From positions 248,001 to 312,000 of the forward strand of contig NZ_OAOQ01000003.1 in NCBI RefSeq assembly GCF_900207575.1: a stretch of DNA of 64,000 nucleotides. Reading direction: 5' to 3'. The position numbers and the translations under genes are program-made. Below, in pieces: positions 46,140 to 54,473 of the stretch. This DNA is from Cereibacter ovatus. Lineage in GTDB: Bacteria > Pseudomonadota > Alphaproteobacteria > Rhodobacterales > Rhodobacteraceae. Within the stretch, counting starts at the first letter, position 1. Each line of letters begins with the position of its first letter. The notes beneath the pieces were generated by a model. That model ran no database searches, had not been told where the DNA came from, and saw nothing but the letters and a program-made list of their open reading frames with translations.

Positions 46140-47450
46140 ATGAACATGCAGACCTCGAACGTGATCGCCCCGCCCTCGCCGCGGACGCTGGCCGAGACCG
46201 GCCTTTCGCTGGTGATGCTGCGCGACATCCTGATCAAGACGATGTTCCGCATGAATCTGGATCTGGTCAGCCAGATTGCGCAGATCCTGTGCCTGCCGGT
46301 GCAGCTGACCCAGGAACTTGTGGACATGGCCCGCAGCCAGCGCCTGATCGAGGCGACGGGCACGCTGCATGCCACCTCGGGCAACGAGATGGGCTATCAA
46401 CTGACCGATGCCGGCAAGGCACGCGCCCTCGATGCGCTGAGCCAATCGGAATATTATGGCGCCATGCCGGTGCCGCTGGATCACTACAAACAGCAGGTCA
46501 CCCGCCAGTCGGTGCGCAACATCAAGCTGACACGGGCGCAACTGACCTCGGCCATGGGGCATCTGATCCTTCCGGACGAGCTTCTGGACCATCTGGGCCC
46601 CGCGGTCAGTTCGGGGCGGTCAATCCTGATGTATGGCCCGCCGGGCAATGGCAAATCCTCGATCTCGAACGGGATTCGCGACGCCCTGGGTGACAGGATC
46701 TATGTGCCCCGCGCGCTGGAATATTCGGGGCAGGTCATCACGGTCTATGACCCGATCGTGCATCGTGCCGCCGAAGCGGCGGTGGATGATCCGACCAGCC
46801 TGCGTCGCACCTCGAACCGCTTCGACAACCGCTATGTCTGGTGCGAACGCCCGACCGTGATCACCGGCGGCGAGCTGACGCTGGATATGCTGGATCTGAC
46901 CTACAACCCGGTGGCGCGGACCTATCAGGCGCCGCTGCAACTGAAATCAACCGGCGGCATCTTCATCGTCGACGACCTTGGCCGTCAGGCCGAACCGCCA
47001 CAGAAACTGGTGAACCGCTGGATCGTGCCGCTGGAGGAAAGTCGCGACATCCTTGCCCTGCAATCGGGCGAGAAATTCACCGTGCCCTTCGACACGCTGG
47101 TGATCTTTTCCACCAACTTCCACCCGAACGAGATCTTCGATGGCGCGGCCCTGCGGCGGATCTTCTTCAAGATCAAGATCGACGGGCCGAACCAGGAAAA
47201 CTTCCTGAAAATCTTCGCGATGGTGGCGAAAAAGCGCAAGATGCCGCTGGATGAATCCGCACTTCTACATCTGATGAAGGTGAAATTCCCGACCATCGAG
47301 AACCGCTATGCCAACTACATGCCGGTCTATCTGATCGACCAGATGATTTCGGTCTGCGAGTTTGAAGGGCTGCCCTACCAGATGTCGCCCGCGCTGATCG
47401 ACAGGGCCTGGGCCAACATGTTCGTCCGCGACGAAGTCATCGCGAAGTAA
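46140..47450 (+). CDS. Tad-linked ATPase with winged-helix-like N-terminus
   Basis: A 436-residue cytoplasmic protein. Residues about 20-100 form a winged-helix-like region (LIKTMFRMNLDLVSQIAQIL, LVDMARSQRLIEATGT, YQLTDAGKARALDALS). A P-loop ATPase domain follows, with Walker A YGPPGNGKSSISNGI near residue 166, Walker B IFIVDDLGRQ near 274 and a sensor-like VIFSTNFHPNEIFDGAAL, as in the AAA+ class. I recall it as a family companion of Tad genes, not part of the standard Tad list. Its job (regulation, remodelling) is unknown. Confidence 0.85.
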   Translation: MNMQTSNVIAPPSPRTLAETGLSLVMLRDILIKTMFRMNLDLVSQIAQILCLPVQLTQELVDMARSQRLIEATGTLHATSGNEMGYQLTDAGKARALDALSQSEYYGAMPVPLDHYKQQVTRQSVRNIKLTRAQLTSAMGHLILPDELLDHLGPAVSSGRSILMYGPPGNGKSSISNGIRDALGDRIYVPRALEYSGQVITVYDPIVHRAAEAAVDDPTSLRRTSNRFDNRYVWCERPTVITGGELTLDMLDLTYNPVARTYQAPLQLKSTGGIFIVDDLGRQAEPPQKLVNRWIVPLEESRDILALQSGEKFTVPFDTLVIFSTNFHPNEIFDGAALRRIFFKIKIDGPNQENFLKIFAMVAKKRKMPLDESALLHLMKVKFPTIENRYANYMPVYLIDQMISVCEFEGLPYQMSPALIDRAWANMFVRDEVIAK

Positions 47451-47997
47451 GCAGCCGGACCGGCCCCGTCTCGGTCAGGATCGCATCCAGCGGCTGGTCG
47501 GTGGGTTCGGTCGGCACCTCGGGCAGTTCCTGCGCGGCGAAGGCAAAGCCCACCGCCGTCACCGGGTGCCGGGCCCGCAACCGTTCCAGCGTGCGGTCGT
47601 AAAAGCCGCCGCCATAGCCCAGACGAAAGCCGCGCCGGTCAAAGGCCAGCAACGGCACGATCAACACCTCGGGTTCCAGCCATGCGCCCTCGGCCGGGAC
47701 ACGGGCGCCGAACGGGCCTTCGGTCAGGGGGCAGCCGGGGCCCCATTCGCGAAAGCGCAGCGGCTCGCCCGGGGCCACGATCACCGGCACGCAAACCGGC
47801 CCATCATGGGCGGCCATCGCCGGCAGCGGGTCGATTTCGGACCGGATCGGCATATAGCCCGACAGCACCCGCCCCCGCAGCGGCGCCAACCAGTCGGCCA
47901 GCAGTTCCGCCGCCTGCCCCTGCCCGCCGGCATGGGCCAGCCCACGGGCGGCGGCGGCGGCGCGGCGCGCATCGGCCTTGCGTGCCGCCAGCGTCAC
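47437..47997 (-). CDS. 5-formyltetrahydrofolate cyclo-ligase
   Basis: A 186-residue enzyme converting 5-formyl-THF to 5,10-methenyl-THF with ATP. The folate- and ATP-binding signature RLGYGGGFYDRTL is present near residue 124, with VPLLAFDRRGFRLGY just before it. A GTG start at 47997 overlaps the mgtE stop, so it is coupled to mgtE. Its 3-prime end overlaps the convergent ATPase gene by 14 bp. Confidence 0.92.
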   Translation of the reverse strand: MTLAARKADARRAAAAARGLAHAGGQGQAAELLADWLAPLRGRVLSGYMPIRSEIDPLPAMAAHDGPVCVPVIVAPGEPLRFREWGPGCPLTEGPFGARVPAEGAWLEPEVLIVPLLAFDRRGFRLGYGGGFYDRTLERLRARHPVTAVGFAFAAQELPEVPTEPTDQPLDAILTETGPVRLLTSR

Positions 47998-49367
47998 AAC
48001 AGCACCAGCGTGGCCAGACCAAGGAACACAAAGAACCCCATCACATCGGTCAGCGTGGTCACGAATGTCCCCGAGGCCAGCGCCGGGTCAAGCCCCAGCC
48101 GGTTCAACCCCAAGGGCACCAGCACCCCCCCCAGCGCCGCCACCACCTGATTGCAGATCATCGCCATGCCCAGCACCGCGCCCAGCAGCGGATCGCCAAA
48201 GATCACGAACCCGGCCAGCCCAAGGATCAGCGCCAACCCCAGCCCGTTCAGCAGCCCCGCCATCAATTCGCGCCGCACCACCCGCGGCGCGTTGGCCGAG
48301 GTCAGGTTCCGCGTCGCCAGCGCCCGCACCGCCACCGCCAGCGATTGTGTCCCGGCGATCCCCCCGGTCGAGGCGACGATCGGCATCAACGCCGCCAGCA
48401 TCACCAACTGCGCAATCGTCGCCTCGAACCCCGAGATCACGACGGCCGACAGCGAAGCCGTCCCAAGGTTCGCGACCAGCCACGGCAACCGCTGGCGCGC
48501 AGTGGCAAAGGGGCCGTCCGACAGGTTGCTTTCATCGCCCACGCCGGCAAGGCGCAGGATGTCTTCCTCGTGTTCTTCATCCAGCACGTTCATCGCGTCA
48601 TCGATGGTAATGACGCCCACCAGCCGGTCGGCCTCGTCCACCACCGGGCAGGAAATCAGGTGATACTGATTGAAGATATAGGCGACCTCGGCTTCCTCGA
48701 CCGTCGCCCTTACGGTGCGGAAACTGTCCTCGACCAGATCGGTCAACCGCACCTCGCGACGCGCCGACAACAGCCGGCCCAGCGTGACATACCCCTGCGG
48801 CTTCATCCGCGGATCGACCAGAATGACGTGGTAGAACTGAAGCGGCAGTTCTTCGGCGCGACGCAGGAAGTCGATGGTTTCGCCCACGGTCCAGTGCTCG
48901 GGCGCCACCACCACCTCGCGCTGCATCAGGCGGCCGGCGGAGTATTCCGGATAGGACATCGCCTGCTCGACCGCGACCCGGTCGGCGCGTTCCAGCGCAT
49001 CAAGGATGATTTCCTGCTGCGGCTCTTCCAGATCCTCAAGGATGTCCACCACATCGTCGGTATCAAGCTCGCGCACCGCCTCGGCCAGAACCTCGGGCGG
49101 CAGGGTCTCGATCACCTCTTCGCGGATCGAATCGCTGATCTCGGACAGGATCTCGCCATCGATCTCGTCCGACCACAGTGCCAGAAACTCGCGCCGGTCG
49201 GTCGGACCGATCTGCTCCAGAATGTCGGCAATATCGGCGGCATGCAGCGGGTCGAGCAATTCGCTCAGGCGGGCCTGATCGCGGGCTTCCACCGCTTCCA
49301 GCACGGAGTCGACAATCCGCTCACCCGCCGGGCCCTGCCGCTCGTCGTCGCCCTCTGCCTGCACCAT
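47994..49367 (-). CDS. mgtE: Magnesium transporter MgtE
   Basis: A 457-residue Mg2+ channel: cytoplasmic N-domain of helical repeats (LLDPLHAADIADILEQI, LDTDDVVDILEDLEEPQQEI), two CBS domains (ISCPVVDEADRLVGVITIDD), a plug helix and a C-terminal five-helix pore domain with MPIVASTGGIAGTQSL, whose GGIAGTQS segment is typical of the family. The ATG at 49367 (MVQAEGDDER) is chosen; the upstream frame is implausible. It is coupled to the cyclo-ligase gene by a GTGA overlap and divergent from guaD. Confidence 0.95.
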   Translation of the reverse strand: MVQAEGDDERQGPAGERIVDSVLEAVEARDQARLSELLDPLHAADIADILEQIGPTDRREFLALWSDEIDGEILSEISDSIREEVIETLPPEVLAEAVRELDTDDVVDILEDLEEPQQEIILDALERADRVAVEQAMSYPEYSAGRLMQREVVVAPEHWTVGETIDFLRRAEELPLQFYHVILVDPRMKPQGYVTLGRLLSARREVRLTDLVEDSFRTVRATVEEAEVAYIFNQYHLISCPVVDEADRLVGVITIDDAMNVLDEEHEEDILRLAGVGDESNLSDGPFATARQRLPWLVANLGTASLSAVVISGFEATIAQLVMLAALMPIVASTGGIAGTQSLAVAVRALATRNLTSANAPRVVRRELMAGLLNGLGLALILGLAGFVIFGDPLLGAVLGMAMICNQVVAALGGVLVPLGLNRLGLDPALASGTFVTTLTDVMGFFVFLGLATLVLL

Positions 49368-49494
49368 GCCGCCCCCGCTTCGCCAGTGCGGCGACCTTAG
49401 CGGATGGGGGATCGAAGAAACAGAGGTGCAGGCAAATTTACCCTTCCCGCGAAAGGGGCTAGGCTGGGCCGACACCAAAGGAAAAGGGGGCGGC

Positions 49495-50772
49495 ATGGCC
49501 GATCTGTTGTTGGGTCAGGTGATCTCCTTCACCGGCGACCCGTTTGTCGAAGGAGAAACCGCCGCCCGGCATGATTCCTGCGGCGCGGTGCTGATTGAAA
49601 ACGGCCGGATCACGGCCACCGGCCCCGCACCGGCCCTGCGCGCCGCCCATCCACAGGCCCGCATCACCGACTACGGCCGCGCGCTGATTTCGGCCGGCTT
49701 CATCGACGCCCATGCCCACTACCCCCAGACCGCCATCATCGCAAGCTGGGGAAAACGCCTGATCGACTGGCTGCAAGCCTACACCTTCCCCGAAGAGATG
49801 CGCTTTTCCGATCCCGCCTATGCCGCAGATGTGGCCGGCCGCCACCTCGATCTGGTGCTATCGCAGGGCACCACATCAATATGCAGCTATTGCACCATCC
49901 ACCCCGAAAGCGTCGACGCCTTCTTCACCGCCGCCCGCGCCCGCGGCCTGCGCGCCTGGGGCGGCAAGACCTGCATGGACCGCAACGCCCCCCCGGGACT
50001 TCTGGACAGCGCCCAATCCGCCTATGATGACAGCAAACGCCTGCTCGACACATGGCACGGACAGGACCGGCTGTCCTACGTCATCACCCCGCGCTTCACC
50101 CCCACCTCGACGCCCGGGCAACTCGCGGCGCTCGGCGCCCTGTGGCGCGAACGCCCCACGGTGCTGATGCAAACCCACCTCTCCGAACAGCCGGACGAGA
50201 TCGCCTGGGTCCGATCCCTCCACCCCGAAGCCCGCGACTACCTGGATACCTACGACTCACACGGCCTTCTGCGCGAAGGGGCCGTTTTTGGCCATGCAAT
50301 CCACCTGACCGACCGCGAGAAAGCCCGCCTGACCGAAACCGGCGCCAGCCTGATCCATTGCCCGACCTCGAACAGCTTCATCGGCTCCGGCCTGTTTGAC
50401 ATGGATCTCGCGAGAACCCTCCGTGTGGGCCTTGCCACCGACACCGGCGGCGGCTCCTCCTTCTCGATGCTGCGCACGATGGCCGCCACCTACGAGATCG
50501 CCCAACTGCGCGGCCACACCCTCCACCCGGCACATCTGTGGTGGCTGGCAACCCAGGGCTCCGCCCGCGCCCTCCACGCCGAAGACCGGATCGGCAACAT
50601 CGCCCCGGGACTCGAGGCCGACCTCGTGGTGCTGGATCTTGCCTCCACTCCCGCGATCGAACAGGCGACGCGACGGGCGGAAACGCTCTGGCAACAGCTG
50701 TTTCCCACCATCATGATGGGCGACGACCGCGCGATCCGCGCCGTCTGGATCGGGGGCCGCCAGCACATCTGA
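49495..50772 (+). CDS. guaD: Guanine deaminase
   Basis: A 425-residue amidohydrolase converting guanine to xanthine. The metal-site motif FIDAHAHYPQTAII is near residue 77, QTHLSEQ near 224, the conserved HCPTSNSFIGSGLF near 287, and the catalytic aspartate region LATDTGGGSSFS. The product matches the guanine-deaminase subfamily length. The ATG at 49495 has AAAGGGGG upstream. It converges on the HisN-like gene across a subtype B hairpin element. Confidence 0.93.
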   Translation: MADLLLGQVISFTGDPFVEGETAARHDSCGAVLIENGRITATGPAPALRAAHPQARITDYGRALISAGFIDAHAHYPQTAIIASWGKRLIDWLQAYTFPEEMRFSDPAYAADVAGRHLDLVLSQGTTSICSYCTIHPESVDAFFTAARARGLRAWGGKTCMDRNAPPGLLDSAQSAYDDSKRLLDTWHGQDRLSYVITPRFTPTSTPGQLAALGALWRERPTVLMQTHLSEQPDEIAWVRSLHPEARDYLDTYDSHGLLREGAVFGHAIHLTDREKARLTETGASLIHCPTSNSFIGSGLFDMDLARTLRVGLATDTGGGSSFSMLRTMAATYEIAQLRGHTLHPAHLWWLATQGSARALHAEDRIGNIAPGLEADLVVLDLASTPAIEQATRRAETLWQQLFPTIMMGDDRAIRAVWIGGRQHI

Positions 50773-50780
50773 CCCCCCGT

Positions 50781-50823
50781 TTCATTCTGGCCCAAATATC
50801 CCGGGGTCCGGGGCAGAGCCCCG
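50781..50823 (-). repeat. Dispersed hairpin element, subtype B, copy 5
   Basis: It has the box TTCATTCTGGCCCAAATATC, then CCGGGGT and the hairpin CCGGGGC-aga-GCCCCGG. It is 8 bp after the guaD stop and 6 bp after the stop of the minus-strand HisN-like gene. Confidence 0.85.
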
Positions 50824-50829
50824 GCCGCC

Positions 50830-51633
50830 TCAACCAGCGCCAAGCATCTCCAGCGCCGCGGCATGGATCTCGGCATTGGCCGCCGCGATCACCCGCCCGC
50901 CGGACGGGTTCCGCCGCCCCTGCCAATCGGTAAACACACCGCCTGCGGCCTCGATCACCGCCATCGGCGCCTGCACGTCATAGGGCTGCAAACCCGCCTC
51001 GACCACCAGATCGATCTGCCCCGCCGCCAACAGCGCATAGGCATAGCAATCCGTGCCATAGCGTGTCAGCTTGACCTGCCGGCTCAGACGGCGAAAGGCC
51101 GCTTCCTCTTCGGCGCTGCCGACTTCGGGAAAGGTCGACATCAGGATCGCCTCGGCCAGGGGCCGCGGGGCGCGTGTGGCCAGCGCCCGCTCGCCCATGG
51201 GTCCCCGCATGACGGCACGCCCCAGCCCGCCCTCGAACCGCTCGCCGATATAGGGCTGGTCGATCAGCCCATAGATCGGCCCCGTCTCGTCCGCGACCGA
51301 GATCAGAACCCCCCATGTCGGCGTCCCACACAGGTAAGAGCGCGTCCCGTCGATCGGATCAAGCACCCAGGTCAGGCCACTCTGCCCGGCACGCGCGCCC
51401 ATCTCCTCGCCAAGAATCCCGTCCTGCGGCCTGCGATGCGCCAGGATCGCCCGCATCCGCTCCTCGCACAGCCGATCGGCGACCGTGACCGGATCGAACC
51501 GATCGGCCTCCTTGGTCTCGGCCGACAGGCCGGCGCTGCGGAAATGAAGCAATGTGGCCTCGCGGGCCGCTGCGGCAAGATCCGCCGCGGTGCCGATCAG
51601 GTCGGCACGGTCGCTTTCGCTAAGCATTGGCAT
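50830..51633 (-). CDS. hisN: Inositol-monophosphatase-family phosphatase, HisN-like
   Basis: A 267-residue Mg2+-dependent phosphatase. Metal-binding motifs are GILGEEMG (glutamates) near residue 74 and the signature WVLDPIDGTRSY near 89. The C-terminal DVQAPMAVIEAAGGV replaces the usual WD-AP-I-EAGG. Its closest likely role is histidinol phosphatase or a similar sugar-phosphate phosphatase. AGGAGG six bases upstream fixes the ATG at 51633. A following subtype B element probably ends it. Confidence 0.82.
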   Translation of the reverse strand: MPMLSESDRADLIGTAADLAAAAREATLLHFRSAGLSAETKEADRFDPVTVADRLCEERMRAILAHRRPQDGILGEEMGARAGQSGLTWVLDPIDGTRSYLCGTPTWGVLISVADETGPIYGLIDQPYIGERFEGGLGRAVMRGPMGERALATRAPRPLAEAILMSTFPEVGSAEEEAAFRRLSRQVKLTRYGTDCYAYALLAAGQIDLVVEAGLQPYDVQAPMAVIEAAGGVFTDWQGRRNPSGGRVIAAANAEIHAAALEMLGAG

Positions 51634-51687
51634 CTCGGCCCTCCTGCCTTCCGCCGGTAGCGCGCGAAAGGATCAGGGTCAAGCGGC

Positions 51688-51714
51688 GGCGCCCCCGGGC
51701 CGATGGGGGGCGCC
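51688..51714 (-). terminator. Hairpin after the XRE regulator gene
   Basis: Perfect nine-base arms GGCGCCCCC (51688-51696) and GGGGGCGCC (51706-51714) with a 9-nt loop. It lies about 15 bp after the XRE stop. There is no T-run. Confidence 0.6.
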
Positions 51715-51729
51715 CGCTCACCCGTCTGT

Positions 51730-52092
51730 TCAGGCCGCTTCGGACAGCACGCGTGCCAGATCGAACAGGCGCCGACGCTGCGCCTCGGGGATCGCATAAT
51801 AGGACCGCACCAGTTCCAGCGCCTCCTTGTCGGTGATCCGGTCGCCCTCGGCCTGACGCGCCTGATCGCCCGCCCCTTCCAGACCCTCGAAGAAGAAGCT
51901 GATCGAGACGCCCAGCGCCTCGGCGATATCCCACAGCCGGGACGCGCTGACGCGGTTCATACCGGTCTCGTATTTCTGGATCTGCTGGAACTTGATGCCG
52001 ACGCAATCCGCCAGTTGCTGTTGCGTCATGCCCACCATCCACCGCCGGTGGCGGATCCGCTTGCCAACATGGGCGTCGACGGGATGTTTCAT
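51730..52092 (-). CDS. XRE-family helix-turn-helix regulator
   Basis: A 120-residue DNA-binding protein with an N-terminal Cro/C1-type helix-turn-helix (MTQQQLADCVGIKFQQIQKY, ETGMNRVSASRLWDIAEAL) and a short C-terminal helical region. The ATG at 52092 has GGAGA upstream; an open frame extends further without support. Such stand-alone regulators are common next to hisN-like genes in this family. It is divergent from the quinone oxidoreductase gene across an AT-rich spacer that may hold its operator. Confidence 0.88.
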   Translation of the reverse strand: MKHPVDAHVGKRIRHRRWMVGMTQQQLADCVGIKFQQIQKYETGMNRVSASRLWDIAEALGVSISFFFEGLEGAGDQARQAEGDRITDKEALELVRSYYAIPEAQRRRLFDLARVLSEAA

Positions 52093-52459
52093 GAAATGTC
52101 TCCGTAATCTTCCAGCTGTCCCTGCCAGACTTACAAGCAGGAACCGTGCCAATGTGGCATTAACATTCCTTTTCTTTCCAGAAAAAGTTGGCCTGTAACA
52201 AAACTGTCTTTTTGGATATGTCCATTCATACAGACCGCCGAACCGCCACGCACCGCCGCCCCGGATCACCCATCAGGCGCACTGGAAAGACTCTACTCGC
52301 CCTAAAATCGTTTTGCAAAACGCATTGCATAATGCAATGTTTTCGCAAAGAGAGTTTCGCATTTTGCGACGAATGTGGTTTTTTCTGGCAATGTCGCGGC
52401 CCGAATGCTGAAATCGGCCCCTGAAAACGCCCACCAGACAAGGCCAAGATATCCCCATC
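52093..52459. promoter_or_regulatory. AT-rich divergent spacer with palindromes
   Basis: This 367-bp spacer is markedly AT-richer than its surroundings and lies between the XRE regulator (minus) and the oxidoreductase gene (plus). The main palindrome is CATTGCAT-A-ATGCAATG at 52323-52339. It is flanked by TTTGCAAA at 52312-52319 and by TTTCGCAAA and TTTCGCATTTTGCG to the right. These are candidate operator sites. No gene is convincing within the spacer. Confidence 0.65.
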
Positions 52460-53419
52460 ATGCGCGCCTTCCGCCTCCATGAAACCGGCTCCGCCCCGAC
52501 GCTGGATGACATTCCGCCGCCCACACCCGGCCCGGGCGAGATCCGCCTGCGCATCGCAGCCTGCGGGCTGAACTTCGCCGATCTGCTGATGATCGAAGGC
52601 CGGTATCAGGAACGCCCACCGCTCCCCCTCACCCTCGGGATGGAGGTCGCCGGCGTGGTCGATGCCCTCGGCCCCGGCGTGACCGGACCCGCCCCCGGAA
52701 CCCGCGTCGCAACCTTCGGCAGCGCAGGCGGCCTTGCCGAATATGGCTGCTGGCCCGCGGCACGCTGCCTGCCCCTGCCCGAAGGCGTCAGCTTCCAGTC
52801 CGCCGCCGCGGTCCAGATCGCCTATGGCACCGCCCATCTCGCCCTTGACCACCGCGCCCGCCTGCAACCGGGCGAAACGCTGCTTGTCACCGGCGCGGCC
52901 GGCGGCACCGGCCTCGCCGCAGTCGAGATCGGCAAACGCATGGGCGCCCGCGTCATCGCCAGCGCCCGCAGCCCAGAGCGGCTCGACATCGCCCGCGCCG
53001 CCGGGGCAGACGAAACCATCGACAGCGACACCCCCGACCTCAAGTCCGCCCTCAAGGCACTCGGCGGCCTCGATGTCACCTACGACACCGTCGGCGGCAC
53101 CGGCTTTCACGCCGCCCTTGGCGCCTCGCGCCCCGAGGGCCGCCTGCTTGCCATCGGCTTCGCCGGCGGCGACGTGCCGCAAATCCCCGCCAACCTCCTC
53201 CTCGTGAAGAACCTCAGCGTGATCGGCCTCTACTGGGGCGGCTACCTGACCTTCGCCCCCGCAACCCTGACCGCCAGCCTCACCACCCTGCTCGGCTGGC
53301 TCGGCGACGGCAGCCTGAAGCCGCACATCAGCCACACCCACCCCCTCGACCGCGCCGCCGAAGGCCTCACCCTGCTTCGCAACCGCACCGCCACCGGCAA
53401 GGTCGTCATCACGCCCTGA
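52460..53419 (+). CDS. NADPH:quinone oxidoreductase-family (MDR) protein
   Basis: A 319-residue medium-chain dehydrogenase/reductase without zinc ligands. It has an N-terminal GroES-like domain with PGPGEIRLRIAACGLNFADL, and the nucleotide-binding motif VTGAAGGTGLAAVEIGKRMG near residue 145. Substrate is unknown; relatives include quinone and acryloyl-CoA reductases. Its last 11 bp overlap the 3-prime end of the LysR gene. It is divergent from the XRE regulator, which may control it. Confidence 0.87.
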   Translation: MRAFRLHETGSAPTLDDIPPPTPGPGEIRLRIAACGLNFADLLMIEGRYQERPPLPLTLGMEVAGVVDALGPGVTGPAPGTRVATFGSAGGLAEYGCWPAARCLPLPEGVSFQSAAAVQIAYGTAHLALDHRARLQPGETLLVTGAAGGTGLAAVEIGKRMGARVIASARSPERLDIARAAGADETIDSDTPDLKSALKALGGLDVTYDTVGGTGFHAALGASRPEGRLLAIGFAGGDVPQIPANLLLVKNLSVIGLYWGGYLTFAPATLTASLTTLLGWLGDGSLKPHISHTHPLDRAAEGLTLLRNRTATGKVVITP

Positions 53420-54350
53420 TCTTCATTCTGGCGGAAATATCCTCGGGGGGAGCCTCCGGCCCCGCCGGAGGCCGGGGGGCAGACAGCCCCCCGCTTGCCT
53501 GCCCGGCATAGGCACGCCGGATCAGATCGGCCAGAACCCCGACCGCCGGACTGTGCACCGGATCGGCCACATACAGATTGACCTTGCTGGTCGCCAGATC
53601 GGGCAGCGCCCCGCCATGGGCGATCCGCTCCATATAGCGCGGCTCGGCCCCCGCCAGCGAAACATGCACCGCCAGATCCGCACTCACACTCGCCTCGATG
53701 GTGCGAGAGCTGTCGGATTCCACCGCCATCGTCCAGGGCACCCCCGCCGCATCCAGGGCCGCCTGCACCCCCATGCGGAAGATGCAGTTCGGCTCGAACG
53801 CAAGGCGCAGCGGGCGGTGCTTCCAGGCCTGTCCGCCCGGCGCCCCCACCCAGACCAGCGGCAACTCGACCAGCGTCTCGCCGCCCGGCTCGACCGAATC
53901 CTCGGTCGTCATGATGACATCGCACTCCCCGCGCGCGAACTGCACCTTCAGCTTCCGGGTATAGGATGACAGCAGCGTGACCCGCATCCGCGGATATTCC
54001 ACCGCGAACCGTTGAAGCACCTGCGGGATCGCCGGGTATACGATGTCATGGGGCACCCCCAGAACCACCTCGCCCTCGTAATCGTCATGCGTCAGCCGGC
54101 CGAACACCTCATCGTTCAGCGCCAGCATCCGCCGGGCATAGCCCAGCAACTGCTCGCCCGCCGCCGTCAGCGCGACCTTCCGCCCCGATCGGTCCAGCAA
54201 CGCCAGATCCAGCGCCTCTTCAAGCCGCTTGATCTGCATCGACACCGCCGATTGCGTCAGGTTCAGAAACCCCGCCGCCCGCGTCACGCCGCCCGCATCG
54301 GCCACGGCCACGAAAGAGCGCAGCGCCGTCAGGTCGAGATTGCGCGCCAT
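53409..54350 (-). CDS. LysR-family regulator with repeat-derived C-terminus
   Basis: A 313-residue LysR-type transcriptional regulator: N-terminal helix-turn-helix (VTRAAGFLNLTQSAVSMQIK, RLEEALDLALLDR) and a C-terminal inducer-binding domain ending around residue 285 (VLADLIRRAYAGQ). From residue 286 on, the protein is encoded by the subtype A hairpin element at 53422-53494 and ends 11 bp inside the convergent oxidoreductase gene. The last 29 residues (PRPPAGPEAPPEDISARMK and flanks) are therefore repeat-derived. The divergent DUF1127 gene is a likely target. Confidence 0.9.
   Translation of the reverse strand: MARNLDLTALRSFVAVADAGGVTRAAGFLNLTQSAVSMQIKRLEEALDLALLDRSGRKVALTAAGEQLLGYARRMLALNDEVFGRLTHDDYEGEVVLGVPHDIVYPAIPQVLQRFAVEYPRMRVTLLSSYTRKLKVQFARGECDVIMTTEDSVEPGGETLVELPLVWVGAPGGQAWKHRPLRLAFEPNCIFRMGVQAALDAAGVPWTMAVESDSSRTIEASVSADLAVHVSLAGAEPRYMERIAHGGALPDLATSKVNLYVADPVHSPAVGVLADLIRRAYAGQASGGLSAPRPPAGPEAPPEDISARMKIRA
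53422..53494 (-). repeat. Dispersed hairpin element, subtype A, copy 6 (inside the LysR gene)
   Basis: It has the box from TTCATTCTGGCGGAAATATC to CTCGGGGGG, an inner stem GCCTCCGGC-ccc-GCCGGAGGC, and then GGGGGGCAGACAGCCCCCC. It starts 2 bp after the oxidoreductase stop and is entirely within the 3-prime end of the LysR open frame. It is unique among the seven copies in being translated. Confidence 0.9.
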
Positions 54351-54380
54351 ATCACCAATCCTGATGCTTCACGTCAAAAC

Positions 54381-54403
54381 CATTCATTTTCCAAATGTGA
54401 ATG
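54381..54403. promoter_or_regulatory. LysR-type operator candidate
   Basis: CATTCA (54381-54386) and TGAATG (54398-54403) form a perfect dyad separated by 11 bp. This matches the T-N11-A layout of LysR sites, about 30 bp upstream of the lysR start and 70 bp before the DUF1127 start. Confidence 0.6.
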
Positions 54404-54473
54404 ATTCTGGCACAAGGTTCAAGCGGCAGGAGGGCCCTGCTGCCTGCCGACCCGATCACGGAAAGGAACGATC

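Noticed and set aside
52188-52424. Possible small gene in the XRE/oxidoreductase spacer
   Set aside because: It has no ribosome-binding site and crosses the palindromic operator region; its composition is not protein-like.
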